DNA from: Streptomyces sulphureus DSM 40104
GTDB taxonomy: Bacteria; Actinomycetota; Actinomycetes; Streptomycetales; Streptomycetaceae
Direction: 5' to 3'
Assembly: GCF_000381025.1 (NCBI RefSeq)
Contig: NZ_KB905817.1
Coordinates: forward strand, 388,146 to 452,145
Length of the DNA stretch: 64,000 bases
Position numbers and translations under genes: made by a program. The stretch's first letter is position 1. Each line of letters starts with the position of its first letter. Below the pieces are notes generated by a model. That model was not told where the DNA came from. It worked only from the letters and a program-made list of their open reading frames with translations, and did no database searches. Positions 53,563 to 61,158 of the stretch are shown piece by piece.

Positions 53563-54348
53563 ATGACGCCCCAGCCCGCACGCGCCACGCGCCAGAAGCG
53601 ACAGCAGACCATCGTCGACTACGTGTTGGAGCACGGGGACGCCACGGTGGCGGAGCTCACCGAGCTCACAGGCGTCAGCGTGATGACCGTCCACCGGGAC
53701 ATCACGGAGCTCTCGGACCGCGGGATACTGCGCAAGTACCACGGCGGCGTCTCGGCCCAGCCGTCCACCGTCTTCGAGTCCAGCTCGGACTTCCGCCTGC
53801 ACACCCACACCGCGGACAAGCGGGCGCTCGCCGAAGCGGCGCTCGACTTCCTCTCCCCCGGCATGTCCCTCATGCTCGACGACTCCACCACGGCGCTGGC
53901 GCTCGCCGCCAGACTCCCCGAGGTGGGCCCGCTGACCGTCGTCACCAACTACCGCCTGATCACGGAGGAGTTGCGCGGCTGCGAGGACATCCGGTTGATC
54001 AGCGTCGGCGGCGAGTACTCGCGCACGCACGACTCCTGGCTCGGGCTCTCGGCCCAGGAGATGATCGAGAGCTTCTCCGTCGACGTCACGCTCGTCTCCA
54101 CGTCGGCGATGACCGCCACCATGACCTACCACCAGGAGCAGGAGATAGTGGCGATCAAGCGCGCGATGCGGGAGGCGGCGTCGACGGGCGTGCTGCTGAT
54201 GGACGGCAGCAAGGTCGGGCGCAACGCGCTCCACCGCCTCGACCGGGTCGACAGCTTCGACCACGTGGTCCTCACCGGGCCCGTCGACAAGGACCTCCTC
54301 GCCGAGATGCGACAGCTCACCGATGTGCGCGTCACCGAGGTCGCTTAA
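53563..54348 (+). CDS. DeoR-family transcriptional regulator
   Basis: A 261-aa repressor-type regulator. The N-terminal DeoR helix-turn-helix is RQQTIVDYVLEHGDATVAEL and VSVMTVHRDITELSDRGILRKYHGG. The C-terminal sugar-phosphate-sensing domain has MLDDSTTALALAARLP, LTVVTNYRLI and LLMDGSKVGRNALH. It lies between the divergent catabolic operon and the MFS transporter and should repress both until a phosphorylated intermediate binds. Its stop codon overlaps the second operator copy. Confidence 0.92.
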   Translation: MTPQPARATRQKRQQTIVDYVLEHGDATVAELTELTGVSVMTVHRDITELSDRGILRKYHGGVSAQPSTVFESSSDFRLHTHTADKRALAEAALDFLSPGMSLMLDDSTTALALAARLPEVGPLTVVTNYRLITEELRGCEDIRLISVGGEYSRTHDSWLGLSAQEMIESFSVDVTLVSTSAMTATMTYHQEQEIVAIKRAMREAASTGVLLMDGSKVGRNALHRLDRVDSFDHVVLTGPVDKDLLAEMRQLTDVRVTEVA

Positions 54349-54361
54349 CAAAAGTTTCTGT
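54345..54361. promoter_or_regulatory. Candidate DeoR operator, copy 2
   Basis: TTAACA-AAAGT-TTCTGT, overlapping the DeoR stop codon and about 90 bp upstream of the transporter start. Just beyond lies TCTGTgattcttAACAGA, a further imperfect symmetry. Confidence 0.5.
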
Positions 54362-54450
54362 GATTCTTAACAGACCTCTTGATATTTGTGTCGGCCGGGT
54401 TGAGTATCTCCACTTGCAACAAGTGTTCACCTCAGAGTGGAGGAACCGCC

Positions 54451-55776
54451 ATGGCGGACACAGCCGCGGCGCCAGCCGGAGTGCTGGATCGGATAGGGAT
54501 TCCCAAGCCCCTGCTGCTCGGCTACATCGGCGTTCTGCTGTTCATGATCGGCGATGGTGTCGAGAGCGCGTTCATCGCTCCATACATGGCGGACCACGGC
54601 GCGGGCACCGACGTGAAGGCCGGCTACGTCATCACCGTCTACGGCATCGCCGTGATGCTCGCCTCCTGGTTCTCCGGGGCGCTCTCGGAGTCGTGGGGAC
54701 CGCGGCGGGTGATGTGGATCGGCCTCGTCGTCTGGGTCGTCTTCGACGTGCTGTACCTGGTCTTCGCGCTCGGTACGCAGAACTACGCGCTGATGCTGGT
54801 CTTCTACGGCCTGCGCGGGTTCGGGTATCCGCTCTTCGCCTTCGGCTTCCTGGTGTGGATCACCGGCACCGCCGCCAAGGCGCGGCTCGGCACCGCCGTC
54901 GGCTGGTTCTACTTCGCGTTCACCGGCGGCCTGCCGACCCTCGGCGCCCTCTGGGCGAGCTGGATGATCCCGCCGATCGGTGAGTTCGGCACGCTGTGGA
55001 CCGCGCTCGGGCTGATCGTCGTCGGTGGTCTCGTCGCGCTCGTCGGCGCCAAGGCGCGCGCCGGCGGTGACCGGGTCAGCGCCGCGGACGTCAGCACCAA
55101 GGACTCGCTGAAGAACAGCATCTCGATCGTGAAGACGCACCCGCGCATCGTCGTCGGCTGCCTCGTGCGCGTCATCAACACGGCGCCGCAGTTCGGCATG
55201 TTCGTCTTCCTGCCGACCGTCTTCACCAAGGACATCGGCTTCGAGCAGGGCGAGTGGCTCCAGCTCACGTCGATCATCTACGGCACCAACATCTTCTTCA
55301 ACCTGATCTTCGGCGCCCTCTCCGACAAGATCGGCTGGCGCACCACGATCGCCGGCTTCGGCGCCTTCGGCTGTGCCATCAGCGTCGGGCTGCTCTACTT
55401 CATCCCCGTCGCGCTCGGCCCCGACTACTACTGGGCGGCGATCATCGTCGGCATGCTCTACGGCGCGACCCTCGCCGGCTTCGTGCCGATCTCGGCGCTG
55501 CTGCCGAGCATGGCGCCGGAGAACAAGGGCGGCTCGATGGCGCTCCTCAACCTCGGTGCGGGCGGCGCGACCTTCGTCGGCCCCGGCATCGCGAGCCTCT
55601 TCCTTCCCTGGTTCGGCTCGGCGGGCGTCACGATCGCCTTCGTGGTGCTGTACCTGATCGCGCTCGCGCTCACCTTCTTCCTGAAGCTTCCCGAGGAGCA
55701 GGGGAAGAGCGGGGGGCCGCTGCTCGACGAGCGTCCGGAGCCCCCGGCCGAAAAGGCGGCGGCGCCGGCGTCCTAG
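54451..55776 (+). CDS. MFS polyol/sugar transporter, RbtT/DalT/CsbX type
   Basis: A 441-aa, 12-helix major facilitator permease. The opening KPLLLGYIGVLLFMIGDGVE and SAFIAPYMADHG, and AVGWFYFAFTGGLPTLGALW, are typical of the polyol (ribitol, arabitol) permease group. The ATG 54451 follows GGAGGAA by 5 bases. Together with the two kinases and isomerase this is the probable uptake route for the substrate. Single-gene transcript with its own terminator. Confidence 0.88.
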   Translation: MADTAAAPAGVLDRIGIPKPLLLGYIGVLLFMIGDGVESAFIAPYMADHGAGTDVKAGYVITVYGIAVMLASWFSGALSESWGPRRVMWIGLVVWVVFDVLYLVFALGTQNYALMLVFYGLRGFGYPLFAFGFLVWITGTAAKARLGTAVGWFYFAFTGGLPTLGALWASWMIPPIGEFGTLWTALGLIVVGGLVALVGAKARAGGDRVSAADVSTKDSLKNSISIVKTHPRIVVGCLVRVINTAPQFGMFVFLPTVFTKDIGFEQGEWLQLTSIIYGTNIFFNLIFGALSDKIGWRTTIAGFGAFGCAISVGLLYFIPVALGPDYYWAAIIVGMLYGATLAGFVPISALLPSMAPENKGGSMALLNLGAGGATFVGPGIASLFLPWFGSAGVTIAFVVLYLIALALTFFLKLPEEQGKSGGPLLDERPEPPAEKAAAPAS

Positions 55777-55840
55777 ACCGGTACCGCCGGGCCGCGCGGC
55801 GCCGCCTATCCCCCGGGCGGTGCGCACGGGCCCTCCCCCG

Positions 55841-55879
55841 ACGGGCGGGTGGCCGACCTGAGGTCGGCCACCCGCCCGT
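55841..55879 (+). terminator. Very strong hairpin terminator after the transporter gene
   Basis: A perfect 19-bp inverted repeat (ACGGGCGGGTGGCCGACCT and its complement) separated by one base; the longest perfect stem I found in the window. Confidence 0.85.
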
Positions 55880-55921
55880 TCCGTGTGCGCGGGGCGCTCG
55901 TTGCGCTGCCGTGCGTTGAGG

Positions 55922-55941
55922 CTGACTGATGCGTCAGTCAG
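55922..55941. promoter_or_regulatory. Candidate operator upstream of the XRE-TetR regulator
   Basis: Perfect 8-4-8 palindrome CTGACTGA-TGCG-TCAGTCAG, 119 bp upstream of the regulator start, in a region with no other gene. Likely autoregulatory site. Confidence 0.6.
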
Positions 55942-56059
55942 AGACATGCGCAACAGCGGGGCGCCACACGGAATTTCATGGGTTCATTGTGGGGCGATAC
56001 GGACAACTGCCGCGCATCGGTATTGCGGTTATCTCATCACGCCCGTACGGTGTCGAACC

Positions 56060-56953
56060 ATGCAGCACCAGCCGGGCAGCCGAGTCGCCGACATCGGAGG
56101 CGAGGTGGCCGAGCGCGTGCGGCAGGTGATCACGCAGGCGGACTGCAGCCAGCGGGAGTTCGCCAGACGGATCGTGATGGACCCGTCGAAGCTCTCCCGC
56201 TCCCTCGGCGGCAGCCGCAGGTTCACCGCCGCCGAGCTCGCCAGGATCGCCGACGCGGCAGGCGTCGACGCCGCCTGGCTACTGGGCTCCGGCTCCGGGA
56301 CATCCCCCGAGCACGTCCCGGAGCCGGTCCTCCCCGCGCCGCGCTCCCCGGAGCCGCGGCCCGCGCCCGAGGGCGGGAGGCCGTTGCAGATCGTTCGCGA
56401 GACGGTCCGCCTCATCGCGGAGCACGGCTTCCACGCCGTCCGTGTCGCGGACATCGCCGCCGCCTGCCGCACCAGCACGGCCACCATCCACTACCACTTC
56501 CCCGGCCGCGCGGAGCTCCTGGAGGCCGCCGTCCGCTGGTGCATGGACGAGGACACCGCCTCCCGCGCGGCACACCTCGCCGAGGCCGACGACGCGGCGG
56601 ACGAACTCCACCAGCTCATCGCGCTCCAGACCCCGCGCACCGCGCAGCAGCGCAGGCAGTGGCTCGTGTGGATGGACCTGTGGGCCCAGGCCGCCAGGTC
56701 GACGGCGATCGGGCGGCTCCACGTCGAGTACTACAGGCAGTGGCGCACGACCGTCGCCGACGTACTGCGCCGCGGCGTCGAGCAGGGCGTACTCCGCGAC
56801 GTCGACCCGGAGTTCAGCGCGCTGCGGCTCACCGCCCTCATCGACGGCCTGGCCAACCAGGTGCTCGCCGGAGACGGCGAGGAGCACAGCACCACCCCCG
56901 AGGAGATGCACGCTGCGCTGCTCTCCCACGTCCGGACCGAACTCCACGCCTGA
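56060..56953 (+). CDS. XRE-TetR fusion transcriptional regulator of carnitine genes
   Basis: A 297-aa regulator with two DNA-binding domains. Residues 16-76 form an XRE/lambda-repressor-type helix-turn-helix (QREFARRIVMDPSKLSRSLG, then LARIADAAGVDAAWLLG). A Pro-rich linker spans 77-107. Residues 108-155 are a TetR helix-turn-helix (VRLIAEHGFHAVRVADIAAA and TATIHYHFPGRAELL), followed by a TetR ligand domain. The fusion is continuous, with no frameshift. It is read in the same direction as the BKACE, dehydrogenase and thioesterase genes and begins 90 bp before them, so it probably controls carnitine breakdown. Confidence 0.85.
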   Translation: MQHQPGSRVADIGGEVAERVRQVITQADCSQREFARRIVMDPSKLSRSLGGSRRFTAAELARIADAAGVDAAWLLGSGSGTSPEHVPEPVLPAPRSPEPRPAPEGGRPLQIVRETVRLIAEHGFHAVRVADIAAACRTSTATIHYHFPGRAELLEAAVRWCMDEDTASRAAHLAEADDAADELHQLIALQTPRTAQQRRQWLVWMDLWAQAARSTAIGRLHVEYYRQWRTTVADVLRRGVEQGVLRDVDPEFSALRLTALIDGLANQVLAGDGEEHSTTPEEMHAALLSHVRTELHA

Positions 56954-57043
56954 CGCCGCCACTTCAACCGGACCGCACCACGTCCCGCGCTCCGGCACGA
57001 CCAGAAACCGCACCAACTCCCCCGCGTCGACGGAAGGTTCACC

Positions 57044-57937
57044 ATGCCTCTGACCGAATCCACCATCATCACCGCCGCCCTCACGGGGGCCGGCGACACC
57101 GTCGGGCGCAGCCCGCACGTGCCCGTCACACCGGAGCAGATCGCCAGCTCGGCCGTGGACGCCGCCAACGCCGGGGCCGCCGTGGTCCACATCCACGTCC
57201 GCGACCCCGAGACCGGCGCCCCCTCGCGGGACACGCGGCTGTACCAGGAGGTCGTCGAGCGGGTGAAGGCGACCGACGTGGACGTGGTCATCAACCTCAC
57301 CGCCGGTATGGGCGGCGACCTGGTGATCGACCCGGAGCGGCCGCTGGAGCAACTGGAGGGGACCGACCTCGTCGGCGGCCTGGAGCGGCTGCCGCACGTC
57401 GAGGAGCTGCTCCCCGACATCTGCACGCTCGACTGCGGCTCGCTCAACTTCGGCGACGGCTCCAACCTCTACGTCTCCACCCCCGACATGCTGCGCACCG
57501 GCGCCAAGCGCATCCAGGAGCTCGGCGTACGGCCCGAGTTGGAGATCTTCGACACCGGGCAGCTCTGGTTCGCCAAGCAGCTCCTCGCCGAGGGCCTCCT
57601 CGACGACCCGACCGTCTTCCAGCTCTGCATGGGCATCCCGTGGGGCGCCCCGGCCGACCCGGGCGTGCTCAACTCGATGGTCAACATGCTGCCCGAGGGC
57701 GCCCAGTGGGCGAGCTTCGCGCTCGGCCGCATGCAGATGCCCTGGGTGGCGCAGTCGATCCTGCTCGGCGGCAACGCCCGCGTCGGCCTGGAGGACAACC
57801 TCTACCTCAGCCGCGGCGTGAAGGCCACCAACGGCCAACTCGTCGAGCGTGCCGTGCAGATCACCGAGTCGCTGGGCGCGACGGTCGCGACACCCGACGA
57901 GGCGCGGCAGCGCATGGGTCTCAAGCCGCGTAGCTGA
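57044..57937 (+). CDS. BKACE family enzyme, probable 3-dehydrocarnitine cleavage enzyme
   Basis: A 297-aa beta-keto acid cleavage enzyme (DUF849 family). It transfers acetyl-CoA onto a beta-keto acid, giving acetoacetate and a new acyl-CoA. The metal-binding His49 and His51 lie in VVHIHVRDPETGAP, with VINLTAGMGG and ELEIFDTGQLWFAKQLL further on. Because an L-carnitine-dehydrogenase-like gene and a thioesterase follow, dehydrocarnitine (yielding betainyl-CoA) is the likely substrate. GGAAGG precedes the ATG. Confidence 0.9.
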   Translation: MPLTESTIITAALTGAGDTVGRSPHVPVTPEQIASSAVDAANAGAAVVHIHVRDPETGAPSRDTRLYQEVVERVKATDVDVVINLTAGMGGDLVIDPERPLEQLEGTDLVGGLERLPHVEELLPDICTLDCGSLNFGDGSNLYVSTPDMLRTGAKRIQELGVRPELEIFDTGQLWFAKQLLAEGLLDDPTVFQLCMGIPWGAPADPGVLNSMVNMLPEGAQWASFALGRMQMPWVAQSILLGGNARVGLEDNLYLSRGVKATNGQLVERAVQITESLGATVATPDEARQRMGLKPRS

Positions 57938-57945
57938 GCCCGCAC

Positions 57946-57966
57946 TCGGGGCGGCTTTCGCCCCGA
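57946..57966 (+). terminator. Hairpin between the BKACE and carnitine dehydrogenase genes
   Basis: TCGGGGCG and CGCCCCGA form an 8-bp stem with a GCTTT loop, 9 bp after the BKACE stop. It may only attenuate, since the following genes continue the pathway. Confidence 0.5.
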
Positions 57967-58084
57967 CACCCCTTGACGGAGGGGGAGTTGCCGGCGCCCT
58001 GCCGCCGCGCCCGGCTCCCCCTCCCCGCACGTTTGTCGTCACCGGGGCCGCGATCCGCGTCCCCTTCTCGAGCAAGGACCCCTC

Positions 58085-59059
58085 ATGCCCTTCACCCCCT
58101 CCTGCCCGCCCGAGGACGTCACCCGCGTCTCCTGCGTGGGCGCAGGCGTCATCGGCGGCGGCTGGGTCGCGCACTTCCTCGCGCGCGGCTACTCCGTCAC
58201 CGCCTGGGACCCGGCGCCCGACGCGGAGGAGAAGCTCCGCCGACTCGTCGACGCCGCCTGGCCCGCGCTGGAGCAGCTCGGCCTCGCGGAGGGCGCCTCG
58301 GCCGAGCGGCTCACCGTGGTGCCGACGCTCGAAGAGGCCGTCGCCGAGGCGGAGTTCGTCCAGGAGAGCGCTCCCGAGAAGCTGGAACTCAAGCGCGACC
58401 TTCTCGCCCGGCTCGACGCCGCCGCCCCGGCCGGCGCGGTGATCGCCTCCTCCACCTCCGGCTACCCGATGACGGACATGCAGACCGAGGCGGCCGACCC
58501 GTCGCGCCTCCTCGTCGGACATCCGTTCAACCCGCCGTACCTCATCCCGCTCGTCGAGGTCGTCGGCGGGGAGCAGACCGCTGACGACGCGGTGGCGTGG
58601 GCGAGCAAGTTCTACGAGGTCGCCGGCAAGTCGGTGATCACCATGGACAGGGAGCTGCCCGGCTTCATCGCCAACAGGCTGCAGGAGGCACTGTGGCGCG
58701 AGGCGCTCCACATGGTCGCCAATGGCGAGGCGACGGTGCAGGAGATCGACGACTCCATCACCGAAGGCCCCGGCCTGCGTTGGGCGTTCATGGGTCCCTG
58801 CCTCACCTTCGCGCTCGCCGGCGGCGAGGGCGGAATGGCCCACATGCTCGACCACTTCGGCCCCTCGCTGAAGTCGCCCTGGACCCGCCTCGAGGCGCCC
58901 GAGCTCGACACCGCGCTCCGGGACGCGATGGTGGAGGGCTGCGACGAGGCCGCCGCCGGACGGACCATCGCGGACCTCGTCGCCGAGCGCGACAAGGGCG
59001 TCATCGACGTCCTCCGCGCCACGGGACGCCTCCCCGGCCAGCGCGGAGGTGCCGCGTGA
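58085..59059 (+). CDS. Probable L-carnitine dehydrogenase (3-hydroxyacyl-CoA dehydrogenase family)
   Basis: NAD-dependent dehydrogenase, 324 aa, of the 3-hydroxyacyl-CoA dehydrogenase fold. The NAD loop is GAGVIGGGW (19-27). SSTSGYPM and the catalytic His146 in GHPFNPPY follow; the C-terminal dimer domain has GPGLRWAFMGPCLTF. The ASSTSGYPM and HPFNPPYLIPLVE stretches are typical of carnitine dehydrogenases rather than fatty-acid enzymes. It oxidises L-carnitine to 3-dehydrocarnitine. The thioesterase gene overlaps its stop (GTGA); in some bacteria the two are fused. Confidence 0.88.
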   Translation: MPFTPSCPPEDVTRVSCVGAGVIGGGWVAHFLARGYSVTAWDPAPDAEEKLRRLVDAAWPALEQLGLAEGASAERLTVVPTLEEAVAEAEFVQESAPEKLELKRDLLARLDAAAPAGAVIASSTSGYPMTDMQTEAADPSRLLVGHPFNPPYLIPLVEVVGGEQTADDAVAWASKFYEVAGKSVITMDRELPGFIANRLQEALWREALHMVANGEATVQEIDDSITEGPGLRWAFMGPCLTFALAGGEGGMAHMLDHFGPSLKSPWTRLEAPELDTALRDAMVEGCDEAAAGRTIADLVAERDKGVIDVLRATGRLPGQRGGAA

Positions 59060-59547
59060 CCGCGCCGCTGCCCTGCTTCGAGGAACGGGTGCGGCCCGAG
59101 TGGATCGACTACAACGGGCATCTGAGCGAGGCGTACTACGTCCTCGTCTTCGGGCACGCGACCGACGCACTGATGGTGGAGACGGGCCTCGGCCCCACCT
59201 ACCGCGAGCGCAGCGGCTGCTCGCTCTACACCGTCGAGTCGCACATCCGCTACCTCAACGAGGTGGACGACGGCGCCCGACTCACCGTCCGCACAAGGGT
59301 GTTGGGCGCCGACGCCAAGAAGGTCCGCTTCACCCACGAGATGTTCACGGGGCTGGAGCAGGCCGCGCCGCCCCCGGACGACGCCGCCCCCGTGGCGACG
59401 ACGGAGCTGCTCGCGCTCCACGTCGACCAGTCGACGGGACGCACCTCGCCCTTCCCGGACGAGGTGCGCGAGCGCCTCGCCTCCCTCGCGGAGGAGCCGC
59501 CGGCGTGGGCGGGGCGCGCGATCGGGCGGGTGCCGAAGGCGGAGTGA
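59056..59547 (+). CDS. Hotdog-fold thioesterase, probable betainyl-CoA thioesterase
   Basis: A 163-aa acyl-CoA thioesterase of the 4-hydroxybenzoyl-CoA type. The catalytic motif is WIDYNGHLSEAYYVLVF, with Asp18, followed by SHIRYLNEV. It should hydrolyse betainyl-CoA to glycine betaine and CoA, finishing carnitine conversion to a useful osmolyte. GTG start overlapping the dehydrogenase stop. A terminator hairpin follows. Confidence 0.88.
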   Translation: MTAPLPCFEERVRPEWIDYNGHLSEAYYVLVFGHATDALMVETGLGPTYRERSGCSLYTVESHIRYLNEVDDGARLTVRTRVLGADAKKVRFTHEMFTGLEQAAPPPDDAAPVATTELLALHVDQSTGRTSPFPDEVRERLASLAEEPPAWAGRAIGRVPKAE

Positions 59548-59555
59548 GGCGGGGG

Positions 59556-59584
59556 CGGTCGGGGACGCGCGCGCTCCCCGACCG
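59556..59584 (+). terminator. Terminator of the carnitine operon
   Basis: CGGTCGGGGA pairs perfectly with TCCCCGACCG around a 9-nt GC loop, 9 bp after the thioesterase stop. Confidence 0.75.
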
Positions 59585-59674
59585 TCAACGCCCCGCAGTC
59601 CGAATGCACTCGCAAGGGTGCCTTGCAGTCGGGTGTCCGCACCTGCCGCGTCGCTCTCCCCCACCCTGGGACGC

Positions 59675-60253
59675 ATGGGTACCGAAGGACGTGCGGACGC
59701 ATGGCAACCACCCCAGGGCGGATGGACACTCGACCAGGTACGGCAGCTCGAGCCGTCCTTCGACTGGGAGCTGGCCGGCGGCGCCATCCTGCCCCGGCGG
59801 ATGACCGACCAGTGGCACGACCAGGTGCGCGACGGCCTCCACGTCGCCCTCGCCACCGCCGCCCTGCCGCCGTACTCGGCAGGCGTCGCACGCTGCGTCC
59901 ACCTCGACGACCGGAACGTCATCAAGCCCGACGTGATCGTCTTCACGACCGCCGGACTCGACCTGGACTCCCTGGAGTTCGTACCGGCCTCCCACGTCGC
60001 CCTCGTCGTCGAGGTGGTCTCCCCCGGCTCCCGCGTCGCCGACCGCTTCACCAAGCCCCGCCTCCTCGCCGGCACCGACTGCGCATACTGGCGCGTCGAA
60101 CGGGAGGCGTACGGAGCGCCTGCCGTGCACGAGTTCGCGGCTTCGGACACCCCCGGTCCTGCGCCTTCCCCGGACGCCGTGCACCGGGAGAAGCTGGATG
60201 TGGAGGCGCCCTTTCCGGTCGAGGTGGATCTGCGGGGGTTGGTGTCGATGTGA
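59675..60253 (+). CDS. Uma2-family (DUF820) restriction-endonuclease-fold protein
   Basis: A 192-aa protein of the Uma2 family, with a PD-(D/E)xK nuclease-like fold. The core is VIKPDVIVFTTAGLDLDSLE, HVALVVEVVSPGSRVADRFTK and AGTDCAYWRVEREAYG, including the D...ExV pattern expected for the active site. These proteins are abundant and of unknown biological role in actinomycetes. The ATG 59675 fits the usual N terminus. Stands alone. Confidence 0.82.
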   Translation: MGTEGRADAWQPPQGGWTLDQVRQLEPSFDWELAGGAILPRRMTDQWHDQVRDGLHVALATAALPPYSAGVARCVHLDDRNVIKPDVIVFTTAGLDLDSLEFVPASHVALVVEVVSPGSRVADRFTKPRLLAGTDCAYWRVEREAYGAPAVHEFAASDTPGPAPSPDAVHREKLDVEAPFPVEVDLRGLVSM

Positions 60254-60375
60254 GGGCTAGCACGGGTCGCGTCGTGGCCGTCGCGTGATGAGCGGGGCGA
60301 GGTTCTCGGCTAAAGATCTCTGTGTTTTGCACCTGGGCGTGGGGGTGAGCCCTGACAGCGATCCCCGCCGCCGGT

Positions 60376-60767
60376 TCAGCCGATGACGCCCGTCGCCTCA
60401 TTCAACAGCAGGTAGAGCAGCCCGACGAGGCTGCCGCTGCTGACGACTTCCCGGCGGTCGATCATGCCGCGGATCTCCGAGATCGGTACCCACTCGATGC
60501 GGTCGGTCTCGTTCAGCTCGGTCGGGGGCCGGCCCAGGTGGCGCCGTCGGCGCGGAAGACGTAGTGCTCGGAGTCCGTGATCCCGTTTGCGGGCTGTGCG
60601 TAGACCAGCGGCTTCATGCCGTCCACGCGCCAGCCAGTCTCTTCCTCCACCTCGCGGGCTTCACCCGCTGACCGATCCAGTCGTGGCCGTGGCTCCAGAG
60701 AGTCATCGCCGCCGTCCTTGCGTGGGGGACCGTGCTCGAAACGGTACCCGCCGCACCGCCCGGACAC
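60376..60767 (-). pseudogene. Frameshifted, 5'-truncated NUDIX hydrolase
   Basis: Minus-strand remnant of an ADP-sugar-pyrophosphatase-like NUDIX gene. A good NUDIX box end, AREVEEETGWRVDG, continues to NGITDSEHYVFRADGATWAG. A one-base deletion in a C-run near 60525-60535 shifts the frame, after which TELNETDRIEWVPISEIRG and GSLVGLLYLLLNEATGVIG continue to a stop at 60376. The upstream half of the NUDIX domain is absent. Confidence 0.75.
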
Positions 60768-60984
60768 TTCCTCCTCCGCCGTCCCTTCGGAAGGGTGCGC
60801 GGGACATTCTGCGTGGGCAGTTCCTCACTTATCGAGGAGAGCCACCGGCAGCATGCTCAAGCCGGTCTTCTCCCGTCCGAGGTCAACGCCTCCGCCACAA
60901 GCCCGCGTTGCCGCAGCCCGGCCGGATATCCGCGCACCCACTCCACCTGCACGAACCCACTCCACCCCCGTATGGCAGACTCCC

Positions 60985-61155
60985 CCCAACCACTCGATCG
61001 AGGCGGCAGAGGACGAGGAAGCCGGTGTGAGTCCGGCGCGGTCCCGCCACTGTGAGCGGCCGACGGGCGCTTTGCGTCCTGGTCGGCCGTGAGTCAGACA
61101 CTGCCCTGTCGCCCGCCTCACAACCAGGGGACGCGGACATCCCCTTGAGGAGGAA
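60985..61155 (+). ncRNA. Cobalamin (B12) riboswitch
   Basis: The conserved B12 box is easy to see: GAGGAAGCCGGTGTGAGTCC leads into GGCGCGGTCCCGCCACTG at 61012-61052, followed by a stem and GAGTCAGACACTGCC at 61091-61105. The expression platform follows: CCTCA (61116) pairs with TGAGG (61146), around an AGGGGA/TCCCCT stem, which buries the ribosome site GAGGAGG in front of the transporter gene. Binding of adenosylcobalamin is expected to switch translation off. Confidence 0.9.
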
Positions 61156-61158
61156 GAC

